A stretch of 64,000 nucleotides of DNA from CAVWXT01 sp963759115 (GTDB lineage: Bacteria; Planctomycetota; Planctomycetia; Pirellulales; Thermoguttaceae). Shown one piece after another: positions 37,757-46,109 of the stretch. The position numbers were made by a program, and so were the translations under genes. Each line of letters begins with the position of its first letter. Positions within the stretch are counted from its first letter, which is position 1. Under the pieces are notes generated by a model. It was not told where the DNA came from, did not search any database, and worked only from the letters and a program-made list of their open reading frames with translations. Where the stretch lies: the NCBI GenBank assembly GCA_963759115.1, contig CAVWXT010000006.1, forward strand, positions 558,001 through 622,000, read 5' to 3'.

Positions 37757-39043
37757 ATGCTCCTCTGGCTTCTCCATCATCTGACGACGCTCTGGCCCGA
37801 CGCGCCTGGCCGGCGCTGGGCTGGAGAAGATCACGCCGCGCGCCGCGCTGGCCGCCGGGATCAGCTTCGCCGTGGCCGTGCTGCTGGGGCCGCGGTGGAT
37901 CGCCTGGCTCCGCCGCCGCTTCCGCGAGCCGATCAAGAGCGACTCGCCGCGAGATCGTCCGGCTGCACCGCGACAAGCAGTCTACGCCGACGATGGGCGG
38001 ACTGTTCATCGTCGCCGCCCTGGTGGCGTCGGTGCTGCTGTTCGGCGACCTGCGGCAACGGCTACGTGGCGCCGGCGCTGCTGGTGGCCGGCGGAATGAC
38101 GCTGGTGGGCATCGTCGACGATCTGGTGAAGCTTCGCAGCGCCGGCCAACGGCATTTCCGCCCGCTACAAGCTCGTCGGCCCAACTGGTCGTGGCCGGCG
38201 TCGCCGCGGTGCTGCTCTACCAGCAGCAGGCCGCCGTGGCCGACGGACTGTTGCTGCGCGCTGCCGCTGCTGGGAACCGCGTTTTCGCTCGGGCTGTGGT
38301 TCATTCCGCTGGCGATCGTCGTGATCGTCGGCGCCTCGAACGCCGTGAACCTGACCGACGGCCTGGACGGGCTGGCCGGCGGATGCCTGATCGCCGCCAC
38401 CGCCGCGATGACCGGGCTGGTATACGCCGCCGGACATGCCGAGTGGGCGGCGTATCTCGGCGTGCCGCGCATTCCCCATGCCGGCGAAATGACCGTGCTG
38501 GCCGGCGGCATGATCGGCGGCGTGCTCGGCTTCCTCTGGTTCAACTGCCATCCGGCCCAGGTGTTCATGGGCAATACGGGGGCGCTGCCGCTGGGCGGCC
38601 TGTTGGGCGTGCTGGCCGTGGTCGCCCGGCAGGAACTGCTGCTGGTGGTCGATCGGCCGGCGTGTTCGTGGCCGAGGCGGCCAGCGTGATCGTTCAGGTC
38701 GGCTACTACAAGTGGCGCCGGCGGCGGCTGCTGCGGTGCGCACCGCTGCACCACCATTTTCAGTTTCTCGGCTGGGCCGAAAACAAGATCGTCGTCCGCT
38801 TCTGGATCGCCGTCGGCGCTGTGCGCGTTGCTCGGCGCAGCGTCGCTGAAGCTGGGCGTACCCGACAGTGCATTCGAACCTCTTGGTGCTCAGAAAAACA
38901 ATGCAGCGAGTTTAGCAGCCACCGGCGCGGCGGCTAGCGGAAGAACCGGGGCCGACGTGCCGTCGGCCGCTAAACGAGTGTTGCCCTATTTTCCCGCAAG
39001 CCAAGGAATCCTCGCCGAACGGGAGAGGAGACGGCGGCCATGA
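37757..39043 (+). CDS. mraY: Phospho-MurNAc-pentapeptide transferase MraY, frame breaks
   Basis: MraY makes lipid I at the inner membrane. The protein shows STPTMGGLFIVAALVASVLL, MTLVGIVDDLVKL, NAVNLTDGLDGLAGGCLIAA, PAQVFMGNTGALPLGG, PLHHHFQFLGWAENKIVVRF and about ten membrane spans. At least seven one-base breaks occur (near 37812, 37955, 38055, 38150, 38175, 38258, 38660 and 38825). After SLKLGV about 55 extra residues reach a stop that overlaps the murG ATG (ATGA). That tail is unusual, and the true end may lie earlier. Confidence 0.85.
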
Positions 39044-40244
39044 ATGAAGACGCCCCGCATATCGTTTTCGCCGGCGGCGGCACGGGCGGGCACCTGTTTC
39101 CCGGCCTGGCCGTGGCCCAGCGGCTGGCCGCGACGGTGCCGCACTTGCGCATCAGCTTTTGCGGCAGCGGCAAGGCGTTCGAGCGCGAGCATGTTTTGCA
39201 GGCCGGCTTCGACTACTTCGCCCTGCCGGCGCGACCCTTGCCGCGCGGCGCCCGCGAAGCCGTGGCATTCCTCGTCGGCAACGTGGCCGGCTACTTGGCG
39301 GCCGGCCGATTCTTGCGAGAACATATCGTGGCAGCGGTCGTCGGTTTGGGCGGCTACGCCAGCGTGCCCATGGCCCGGGCGGCCATCGCCGCGGCGTGCC
39401 GCTGGTGTTGTTGGAACAGAACGTCGTGCCGGGCAAGGCCACGCGCTGGCTGGCGCGTCGGGCCACGATGATCTGCACGGCGTTCGAAGAAACGTCGTTG
39501 TGGCTTCGGCGTCCCGCTCCCGTACACGTCACCGGCAACCCGATCCGCCGGGGATTCCACGCTCCGTCGTCAACGCCTCCCGATTGCAGTCGGGGGGCGT
39601 TTGTGGACGGCATGAAAAGCAGACTGTTGAGCTTGGCGCCCTCCGAAAGAAACGGGGAACAGCCACGGCAACTCCTCGTTCTCGGCGGCAGCGGCGGCGC
39701 GCGAGCGCTCAACGAAAACGTGCCCCGAGCACTCGACACCGTCCGATCACAATTGGCCGGTTGGCGGATCGTTCACCAGTCGGGCAAGTCGGGCCTCGAC
39801 GCCACGCGGTCCCTGTATGGCCAAGCTCGCCTTGGAGGCCACGGTGGTCCCGTTCCTAAACGACATGCCCCAGACGCTCTTGGCGACCGACCTGGCCGTT
39901 TGTCGGGCGGGGGGAACGACCCTGGCGGAACTGGCGGCTGCCGGCGTGCCTGCCATCCTGCTCCCCTATCCCCAGGCCACCGACGATCACCAGGCGGCCA
40001 ACGCCCGGCACTTTGCCGCGGGCGGCGGATGCATTACAATCGACGCCGAGAGATGCGCCGGCCGGCTCGACGACTCGGCTGGCCGACAGCCTCCGCTTTT
40101 TGTTGGCCAGTGAAGAGCGGCGGCAGCGGATGTCGGCCGCCATGCGCGAGTCTGGCCTGGCCCAATGCGTCGGCGGACGTGGCCGAGTTGATCTGGTCGA
40201 TCGTCGGCAGCCGCGTGCATCGTGCGGAACGGGCCGCGGCGTGA
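39040..40244 (+). CDS. murG: Lipid II synthase MurG, frame breaks
   Basis: MurG transfers GlcNAc to lipid I on the cytoplasmic face. It starts HIVFAGGGTGGHLFPGLAVA and has GYASVPMARAA, GVPLVLLEQNVVPGKATRWL, VHVTGNPIRRGFH, LLVLGGSGGARALNENVPRA and AVCRAGGTTLAELAAAGVPA. Breaks lie near 39398, 39818, 40055, 40160 and 40180. It follows mraY directly, so ftsW and murD, often found here in other bacteria, are absent from this position. trxB starts 18 bases downstream. Confidence 0.88.
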
Positions 40245-40262
40245 TGGCGGGAAAAAAGCATT

Positions 40263-41324
40263 TTGGAGAACCTTCGCGTGCCCGAAAAAGTCATCATTAT
40301 TGGCAGCGGACCCGCCGCCTGGGCGGCCGCCATCTATGCCGCGCGAGCCGCTCTCACACCGCTGCTCTTCGAAGGCGCCATCACCGAGGAGAACCGCCTG
40401 GCCGGTACCTTGCCGCTGGGTCAGTTGGCCTTGACGACCGAGGTGGAGAACTATCCCGGCTTCCCGGCCGGCGACTTGAGCAGCTTGTTGAACAGTGCGA
40501 TTGCCCCGGACAAACGGCCGCTGATGGCCCCGCACAACCGAGAGGGCGTCAGCGGGCCGGAACTGATGGAACTGATGCGGCAACAGGCCGACAACTTCGG
40601 CACGCGGATCATCACCGACGACGTCGTCGACTGCGACTTCTCCGTCCGGCCGTTCAAGCTGACCACCCTCGAAGGCGCGAGCTACGAGGCCCACGCCGTG
40701 ATCGTGGCCACCGGCGCCCGGGCGAACTACATGGGCCTGCCGTCGGAAGAGAAGTATAAGAATCGCGGCGTCAGCGCCTGCGCGGTGTGCGACGGTGCGC
40801 TGCCGCGCTTCCGCAACAAACCGCTGGTGGTGATCGGCGGCGGCGATTCGGCCGTCGAAGAGGCCGACTATCTCAGCAAGTTCGCCAACTGCGTCTACAT
40901 GGTCCACCGCCGCCACGAGCTTCGGGCGTCGAAGATCATGGCCGACCGGGCCACCAATAATCCCAGGATCGAAATCCTTTGGAATCGCACGCTCGCCGAG
41001 GTCTTGGGCAACGACAAGGACGGCGTGACGGGCGTCCGGTTGCAAAGCACCGCCGGCGAGGCCGACCTGGAGAAGGCGGCCACCGGCGTGTTTCTGGCCA
41101 TCGGCCACACGCCGAACACGGCGTTCTTGAAGGGCAAGCTGGCGTTGACCGAGAAGAAATACTTGAAGTGGACCACGCCCGCCCGAACCTACACCAGCGT
41201 GGAAGGCGTGTTTGCCGCCGGTGACGTGGCCGACGACTACTATCGCCAGGCGATCACCGCGGCCGGCAGCGGCTGCATGGCCGCCCTGGACGCTGAACGC
41301 TGGCTGGCCGCGAAGGGACTTTGA
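40263..41324 (+). CDS. trxB: Thioredoxin reductase
   Basis: This flavoenzyme reduces thioredoxin with NADPH. FAD binding is shown by IIIGSGPAAWAAAIYAARA, NADPH binding by VVIGGGDSAVEEADYL, the redox pair by CAVCDG (Cys173 and Cys176; CATC is the usual form) and the C-terminal FAD contact by VFAAGDVAD. About twenty extra residues (near 78-98, LSSLLNSAIAPDKRP) follow NYPGFPAG compared with the classical enzyme. It is intact in one frame directly after the heavily broken murG and probably belongs to the same transcript. Confidence 0.92.
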   Translation: MENLRVPEKVIIIGSGPAAWAAAIYAARAALTPLLFEGAITEENRLAGTLPLGQLALTTEVENYPGFPAGDLSSLLNSAIAPDKRPLMAPHNREGVSGPELMELMRQQADNFGTRIITDDVVDCDFSVRPFKLTTLEGASYEAHAVIVATGARANYMGLPSEEKYKNRGVSACAVCDGALPRFRNKPLVVIGGGDSAVEEADYLSKFANCVYMVHRRHELRASKIMADRATNNPRIEILWNRTLAEVLGNDKDGVTGVRLQSTAGEADLEKAATGVFLAIGHTPNTAFLKGKLALTEKKYLKWTTPARTYTSVEGVFAAGDVADDYYRQAITAAGSGCMAALDAERWLAAKGL

Positions 41325-41386
41325 GACCGGATAGCCACAGACGGTCCCTTGTTCGACAACACCTTGAAGAGGTTGGTTTGTGGTTG

Positions 41387-41455
41387 TAGGAGGTGACTCC
41401 AGTCGCCGATCTTCCGTGATCTTACATCGCCATCGGCGACTGGAGTCGCCTCCTA
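41387..41455. repeat. Hairpin, GGAGGCGACTCCAGTCGCC family
   Basis: The 24-bp arms TAGGAGGTGACTCCAGTCGC (41387) and GCGACTGGAGTCGCCTCCTA (ending 41455) differ at one position. It is the same family as 15401-15470. It lies 62 bases after trxB, and its last base is followed immediately by the GTGCG start of the group II intron. Confidence 0.85.
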
Positions 41456-42241
41456 GTGCGCTTGTGAGTGTATCGAATCAGCAAGGTGCAAGTCCTTGTC
41501 GAAATTGGGTTTGAACTTCGTAACCGAAAGTAACTGCGTCCTCGTGAGAGGGGGTGGAGAGCAACTGAAGGTGAACGGCTGGTCCGCAGGATGACGAACT
41601 CGATTCGGCCGGTTGTCGTGGCGAGCCTGCTAGGAAAAGGCGAAGCCCAAGTGACGCTGTGGTCCTCGCAAGGGATGCGGTCGGCAGACCGCGCGGTAAG
41701 CTCCGGGGGGAAACCAAACCAAGCCCCAGAGGCGGCAACAGGTGGTTGGAGGCGGAACGGTCGGAAGGTTTGATACATGAAGCAAGGAGACCTGGGCGGG
41801 TACAAGGACGAAGTTCATTGTCCCTGATAAGGATACGAAGAATCGACCGCCCAGGAGTCAGAGCGTCCATACGAGCGAGGAAGCGGGGCAATGCCCGTCG
41901 AGCAAAGGGACGCAGGAAAGTGGATGAAACATGACGCACGGCCAAAACCACACCGTACCGCGAGTGTCGGCAACGACTAGCCACGACGGACTGCGTCAGG
42001 CACACGTAACTTGGCTCAGATTGGCCGCACCGTCGATGTTGCATGTTGGTGGCCTTCCCGTGAAGGTCAGGGCCTTTCGCTTCTGCCGATCCCGAGAAGG
42101 AACCTTGTTTCCTTCCCGCGCTCGGTTCACCAATCCTCTACGAGGTAACACCACTAACCGGAGAGCCGGATGCGGGAAATCCGCCAGTCCGGTTCGGAGG
42201 GAGGGGAGGCCGGGAACTTAACCGGCCTTCCCTACCCCTAT
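41456..42241 (+). ncRNA. Group II intron without intron-encoded protein
   Basis: The 5' end reads GTGCGC, the conserved group II start. Domain V is clear at 42163-42195: GAGCCGGATGCGGGAAATCC, then GCCAGTCCGGTTC, a hairpin with a GAAA-type loop. Domain VI follows as GGCCGGGAACTTAACCGGCC within 42196-42235, and the 3' end CTACCCCTAT has the expected AY. The total is about 786 bases. No reverse transcriptase/maturase is present, so splicing or mobility would need a protein supplied in trans. It lies in a non-coding spacer between converging genes, so it may persist without harm. The class was not assigned. Confidence 0.82.
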
Positions 42242-42248
42242 CAATCTC

Positions 42249-43460
42249 TCAACGCCTGTCCAACGCCTGCGCCAGGTCGGCGATCAAGTCCTCGGCGTTC
42301 TCGATGCCGCAGGCCAGCCGGATCATGTTGTCGGGGATGCCCCAGGCGCGGCGCTGCTCGGGGGCGACCTCGTAATAGCTCAAGATCAGCGGCTGCTCCA
42401 CCAGCGACTCCACCCCGCCCAAGCTGGCGGCAATCCGCGGAATGCGGACCGCATCGACCACGTCGGCCGTCTGGCGCCAGTCGGCGTCTTTGACGGTGAA
42501 GGTGACCACGCCGCCGAAGCCTCGCATCGTCCGCCGGGCCAGTTCGTGCTGGGGATGCGACGGAAGGCCGGGATAGTAGACCCGCTCGATCCGCTGGTGG
42601 CCGGAGAGAAACTCGGCCACGCGCTGGCCGTTGGCGTTGTGCCGCTCCATGCGCAGCTCGAAGGTTTTCAAGCCTCGCACGAGAAGATGCTCGCTCTGCG
42701 GGCTGTTGATCAGGCCCAGCAGGCCGCGGAACTTGCGGAGCCGATCGAGCTTCTCTCGCCGCCCCAGCACCGCGCCCGCCAGCAGATCGTTGTGTCCGCC
42801 GAGGTACTTCGTGCAGGAGTGCAGAACATAGTCAACGCCGAAATCCAGCGGCCGGACGTTGTAGGGCGTGGCCAGCGTGGCGTCGATCGCCGTCTCGACG
42901 CCGTGTTTCTTCCCGATGGCCGCAAACCGCTCCAGGTCGATCACGCTCAGGTGCGGGTTGGTGGGCGACTCGCTCAACAGGATGCGAGTGGCCGGCGTGA
43001 TGGCGGCCTCCAGGGCATCGTAGTCGCAGGGCGGCACAAGCCGCGTCGTGATGCCGAACCGCGACAACTCCTCAAGGCACAAGTCGCGGGTCCGCAGGTA
43101 GCACTCGTCGACCAGCACGATCTCGTCGCCCGGGCCGAGCTTGCCCAACAGAAGTCCGGCGATGGCCGTCATCCCGGACGAATAGAGCACGGCGTCCTCG
43201 GCGCCTTCCAGGGCAGCCAGCTTCCGCTCGGCGGTCTTTTCGGTGGGATTGCCGTAGCGGGCATATTCTTCCCGCGGCTGCTTCTGGACGATGAAATCGA
43301 TCAATGCGTGCGTGTCGGCAAAGCTGAAGGTGGAGGCCAAGAAGATCGGGTCAGTCAGCGCCGAACGGGCCTTCTCGTGCTCTTCGCCGCCGTGGACGGC
43401 GAGCGTCGACCAGCGGGGGCCAGAGGGTTCGTGCTCGGGGGAATTGGGAGAAACGGACAC
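42249..43460 (-). CDS. Cys/Met metabolism PLP-dependent trans-sulfuration enzyme
   Basis: This belongs to the cystathionine gamma-synthase/gamma-lyase family. It shows FSFADTHALIDFIVQKQPRE, EYARYGNPTEKTAERKLAAL, the PLP Lys in SCTKYLGGHNDLLAG, and SLGGVESLVEQPLILSYY near the end. The reaction (synthase, lyase or sulfhydrylase) cannot be decided by eye. No Cys is needed for catalysis, and the family length is normal at 403 residues. It converges on trxB with the group II intron between them; its stop lies eight bases from the intron end. Confidence 0.88.
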   Translation of the reverse strand: MSVSPNSPEHEPSGPRWSTLAVHGGEEHEKARSALTDPIFLASTFSFADTHALIDFIVQKQPREEYARYGNPTEKTAERKLAALEGAEDAVLYSSGMTAIAGLLLGKLGPGDEIVLVDECYLRTRDLCLEELSRFGITTRLVPPCDYDALEAAITPATRILLSESPTNPHLSVIDLERFAAIGKKHGVETAIDATLATPYNVRPLDFGVDYVLHSCTKYLGGHNDLLAGAVLGRREKLDRLRKFRGLLGLINSPQSEHLLVRGLKTFELRMERHNANGQRVAEFLSGHQRIERVYYPGLPSHPQHELARRTMRGFGGVVTFTVKDADWRQTADVVDAVRIPRIAASLGGVESLVEQPLILSYYEVAPEQRRAWGIPDNMIRLACGIENAEDLIADLAQALDRR

Positions 43461-43671
43461 GGTCGCGCCTTCCTGCTAAGTCCTTGGACGGCGAATCAAC
43501 TCCGACAGCCAGCGTGTATTATAAGTATGTCGATCATGTTACGCAAGTTGATCGGTTCAGTGCCGGCGAAGCCAATACGTGCCGGCCGCCAATAGCGCAC
43601 CACCCATTAGTTTCATTGGCAATTTTTGCCAATTGCGGTAGACTTGCCGGGGAGAAAAGAGGATCACGAAT

Positions 43672-43953
43672 ATGCCCACGCGAAATGTCAACTTGACGGG
43701 CCGCTATGACCAATTCGTCGCCGAGCAGGTGACATCGGGGCGATTCAAGAACGCCAGCGAAGTCGTGCGCGCCGGACTCCGCCTGCTGGAACAACAGAAC
43801 CGTGAAGAGGAGGAGAAGTTGGCGTTGCTCCGCTCGTTGGCTGCCGAGGGATTCGACGCGTTGGATCAGGGGCGGGGAACGGTAATCGACGGCGAACGAC
43901 AGCTTCAGAAATTCATCGGCCAGATCGGCCACCGTGCGGCTCGGAGAGATTAA
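43672..43953 (+). CDS. ParD-like antitoxin, no toxin partner beside it
   Basis: A ribbon-helix-helix ParD/CopG-type antitoxin of 93 residues: NVNLTGRYDQFVAEQVTSGR, FKNASEVVRAGLRLLEQQNR and the acidic tail EEEEKLALLRSLAAEGFDAL. A GGGGAGAAAAGAGG leader supports the ATG. Normally parE follows at once; instead 62 bases lead to an unrelated antitoxin gene. It is therefore an orphan, or works with a distant toxin. Confidence 0.75.
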   Translation: MPTRNVNLTGRYDQFVAEQVTSGRFKNASEVVRAGLRLLEQQNREEEEKLALLRSLAAEGFDALDQGRGTVIDGERQLQKFIGQIGHRAARRD

Positions 43954-44014
43954 GGCCCACCGCGACAATGGGCGGGGGGCGAGCTACTCCCGCCGGGACT
44001 TGTGAGGTGCTGCC

Positions 44015-44234
44015 ATGACCAAGTTATTGGAACGCGCTTTTGCCGAAGCAGGCAAGCTCTCGTCGGACGAACAAGACCTGTTGGCAGGCTCGTTTGCTCG
44101 CTGAATTGTCGGACGAGGACGAGTTTGACCGCGCCATTGCCGCATCGGCCGACAAGTTGGCCTCGCTTGCCAAGGAAGCTCTCGCCGAGCATCGGGCGGG
44201 CCAGACGCAGGAGTTGGACCCGGACCGTCTATGA
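44015..44234 (+). CDS. Antitoxin of a RelE/ParE-type pair, one frame break
   Basis: The protein starts MTKLLERAFAEAGKLSSDEQ and, after a one-base shift near 44090, continues LLAELSDEDEFDRAIAASAD and KEALAEHRAGQTQELDPDRL. This is a common short antitoxin type that precedes RelE/ParE toxins. Its stop overlaps the toxin start (ATGA), so translation is coupled. Confidence 0.65.
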
Positions 44235-44500
44235 AGTCCTACACGACGCAGCAGTTTCGCCGTCTCTTCGCGTCGCTGCCCCGCCACGTCCAACATCAAG
44301 CGAGACAGGCATACCGGCTATTTCGCCAAAACACAACACACCCCGGCCTGCGTTTCAAGCGGGTGCATGACGTTCCGCCCACGTACTCGGCCCGCGTCGG
44401 CATCGGCTACCGCGCCGTCGGCGTTCTCGACGGCGACAACATCACGTGGTTTTGGATTGGCCCGCACGCCGGCTACGACCGACTCTTGGAGCTATTGTAA
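44231..44500 (+). CDS. RelE/ParE-superfamily toxin
   Basis: An 89-residue protein with the family layout: FRRLFASLPRHVQHQARQAY, HPGLRFKRVHDVPPTYSAR and GYRAVGVLDGDNITWFWIGP, ending HAGYDRLLELL. RelE-type toxins cleave mRNA at the ribosome, whereas ParE types poison gyrase. The sequence does not show which applies. It is the second gene of a toxin-antitoxin pair. Confidence 0.75.
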   Translation: MKSYTTQQFRRLFASLPRHVQHQARQAYRLFRQNTTHPGLRFKRVHDVPPTYSARVGIGYRAVGVLDGDNITWFWIGPHAGYDRLLELL

Positions 44501-44547
44501 AGCAGCAACATTCCACGGATTAGGTATTTTGTCAGCGGAATTCCACC

Positions 44548-44907
44548 CTACGGGTTTTCCGTGTTGGCAACGGGGTTCTTAGGTTGCTTCCAGACGAGGC
44601 GGTGCTCGTCTTGGAGACACCGGGCCAAGTGACCAAGTGCCTGTTCTGCGGTAGCCTTCTGGTGGCGGACATGGGCAAGAACCTCTGCCAATTCGTTCTC
44701 GTTGGATACACAAATTCGCCCACCCACCGAGACGCCGTGCGAGGGCATCGTAGTCCACATATCAGCGAGATTTCGAGCCTCCTCTAAGGTGAATACTTTA
44801 CTGCCGTCGGTGATCCCGAACAGCGGATCCCACTCAAACAGATACTTAGGAATCGCCGCTATCGCCCACTGAAAGTCTTTTGGCGTCAGGCGTGCGACCA
44901 TGTGCAT
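44548..44907 (-). CDS. Hypothetical protein next to an HNH nuclease
   Basis: I do not recognise this 119-residue protein. It contains LTPKDFQWAIAAIPKYLFEW, a helical segment VFTLEEARNLADMWTTMP and NENELAEVLAHVRHQKATAE. A second start (MVARL) lies two codons in. It begins 12 bases after the HNH gene stop on the same strand, so the two are probably one operon. Composition looks less GC-rich than in the metabolic genes around. Confidence 0.45.
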   Translation of the reverse strand: MHMVARLTPKDFQWAIAAIPKYLFEWDPLFGITDGSKVFTLEEARNLADMWTTMPSHGVSVGGRICVSNENELAEVLAHVRHQKATAEQALGHLARCLQDEHRLVWKQPKNPVANTENP

Positions 44908-44919
44908 AGCGTTGAACCA

Positions 44920-45918
44920 TCAATTCGGTGGCCATCTGCCGCGTTCGTAATTCTCAATCGGACCATCGCTGCCAATAAAACCTGGTCCAGGCGCCACCCG
45001 TCCGAGGTGGGAGTAGTAGATGGCGTCGATCTTAACGGGAAACTCGTAGCGTTGCAGTGCGTAGGCAACAGTAGCTCTGCAAACCAACTCTACAAGGTCC
45101 TTGGCCGCAGTTCTTCGCACCCGTTCAGGACAGGCAACAGGCACGCCTCGCGCCACGCCTGACAGGCACGCGCAAAACGCGTCCATCTGAGGGCGGGGTA
45201 CGTCTTGGATCGTCAGCTTGCCGAAACTTCGCCCTTCGCCATAAAATGCCCATTCACGTGCCAGATGCCGCAAACTAACAGAAAACATTGCATCGGTTTC
45301 CTCCGCCACGCACAGCACTCGCGCAAGTGATACCAGCGGTGAAGCCACAGGTGCCACGTTGCGCCCGAGTAGAAAGGATGCCGCCGCGGAGACTCGTTCT
45401 ATCCCTTCACGCTCGATCAGTCGAAGCAGGCTCTTCATCGCCTCCCGGCCGGCCGCGAAGTCGCCTTCAGCTTGGATGAAGTGCTGAGCCAGACTGAGAA
45501 GCCTCAGGCCGGTCGGCTGTTCGCGTGAAACGTCCTCGTCGAATGCATCAACGATGACGCCAAGACGTTGCGCGTCGGATGTTGATGCGCGTACACGTCC
45601 ATCGGATTCAAGGAAGCCGTATTCTACGGTGCGTTGTTTCTTTTTCAGGACGTCGTACAATTCGTCCCTGAATTGCTTGGCCTCTACGGGTGTGAAACGT
45701 TTTGTCTGCTGCGGCGTCGTGTCGTATTCATCATGGTGCGGAAGACACAATGCGACAAGATTGTCTTCGGCATTGTTCGATGGGTCGTGGTCAATGTGCC
45801 CAATCTGGACCCGTTTCACGCCAAGGTCGTACTCAAGCCCCCAACAGAACGCGCAGCGCCGCCGCGACCGCCCTAAGACCTTCGACTCAGTTGACGCTGG
45901 TATTGGCTTTCGCGCCAC
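44920..45918 (-). CDS. HNH-nuclease domain protein
   Basis: The N-terminal about 65 residues form an HNH domain: CAFCWG, VQIGHIDHDPSNNAEDNLVA and LCLPHHDEYD (Cys-x2-Cys pair, His-x-Asp-His, Asn, His-His). The remaining about 260 residues are mostly helical (LRLLSLAQHFIQAEGDFAAG, GIERVSAAASFLLGR) and resemble nothing I know. The end is rich in Gly/Pro. A nuclease joined to an unknown helical domain, followed by a small unknown gene, resembles a defence or mobile-element cargo pair. Function is inference. Confidence 0.65.
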   Translation of the reverse strand: MARKPIPASTESKVLGRSRRRCAFCWGLEYDLGVKRVQIGHIDHDPSNNAEDNLVALCLPHHDEYDTTPQQTKRFTPVEAKQFRDELYDVLKKKQRTVEYGFLESDGRVRASTSDAQRLGVIVDAFDEDVSREQPTGLRLLSLAQHFIQAEGDFAAGREAMKSLLRLIEREGIERVSAAASFLLGRNVAPVASPLVSLARVLCVAEETDAMFSVSLRHLAREWAFYGEGRSFGKLTIQDVPRPQMDAFCACLSGVARGVPVACPERVRRTAAKDLVELVCRATVAYALQRYEFPVKIDAIYYSHLGRVAPGPGFIGSDGPIENYERGRWPPN

Positions 45919-45944
45919 GGGAGTCTGACCTCGTAAACTTCCAA

Positions 45945-46100
45945 CGAAAAACGTGTCAGGGCAGAAAACGTGTCAGAACTATTCTTGCGCTTCCGTGAGT
46001 TGGCTAGGAGCGAAAAACGGTGTCAGAACTATTTTCTGCAAACCGGGCGGGGGCACAACGGGACGGACCGCCCCTTTGCCGAAAAACAGTTCTGACATTC
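45945..46100. repeat. GTGTCAGAACTATT repeats downstream of a TPR lipoprotein gene
   Basis: Three direct copies of AAAACG.GTCAG(AACTATT) (45948, 45964 and 46013) face an inverse copy, CAGTTCTGACATTCTT (46087). The segment CTTGCGCTTCCGTGAGTTGG is repeated with few changes on the other side of the gene, at 46877. Confidence 0.6.
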
Positions 46101-46109
46101 TTTCCCCCA

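Noticed and set aside
41478..42044. A 188-codon minus-strand frame within the group II intron
   Set aside because: It is the reverse complement of intron RNA. Intron-encoded proteins lie on the intron's own strand and have reverse transcriptase motifs, none of which are present.
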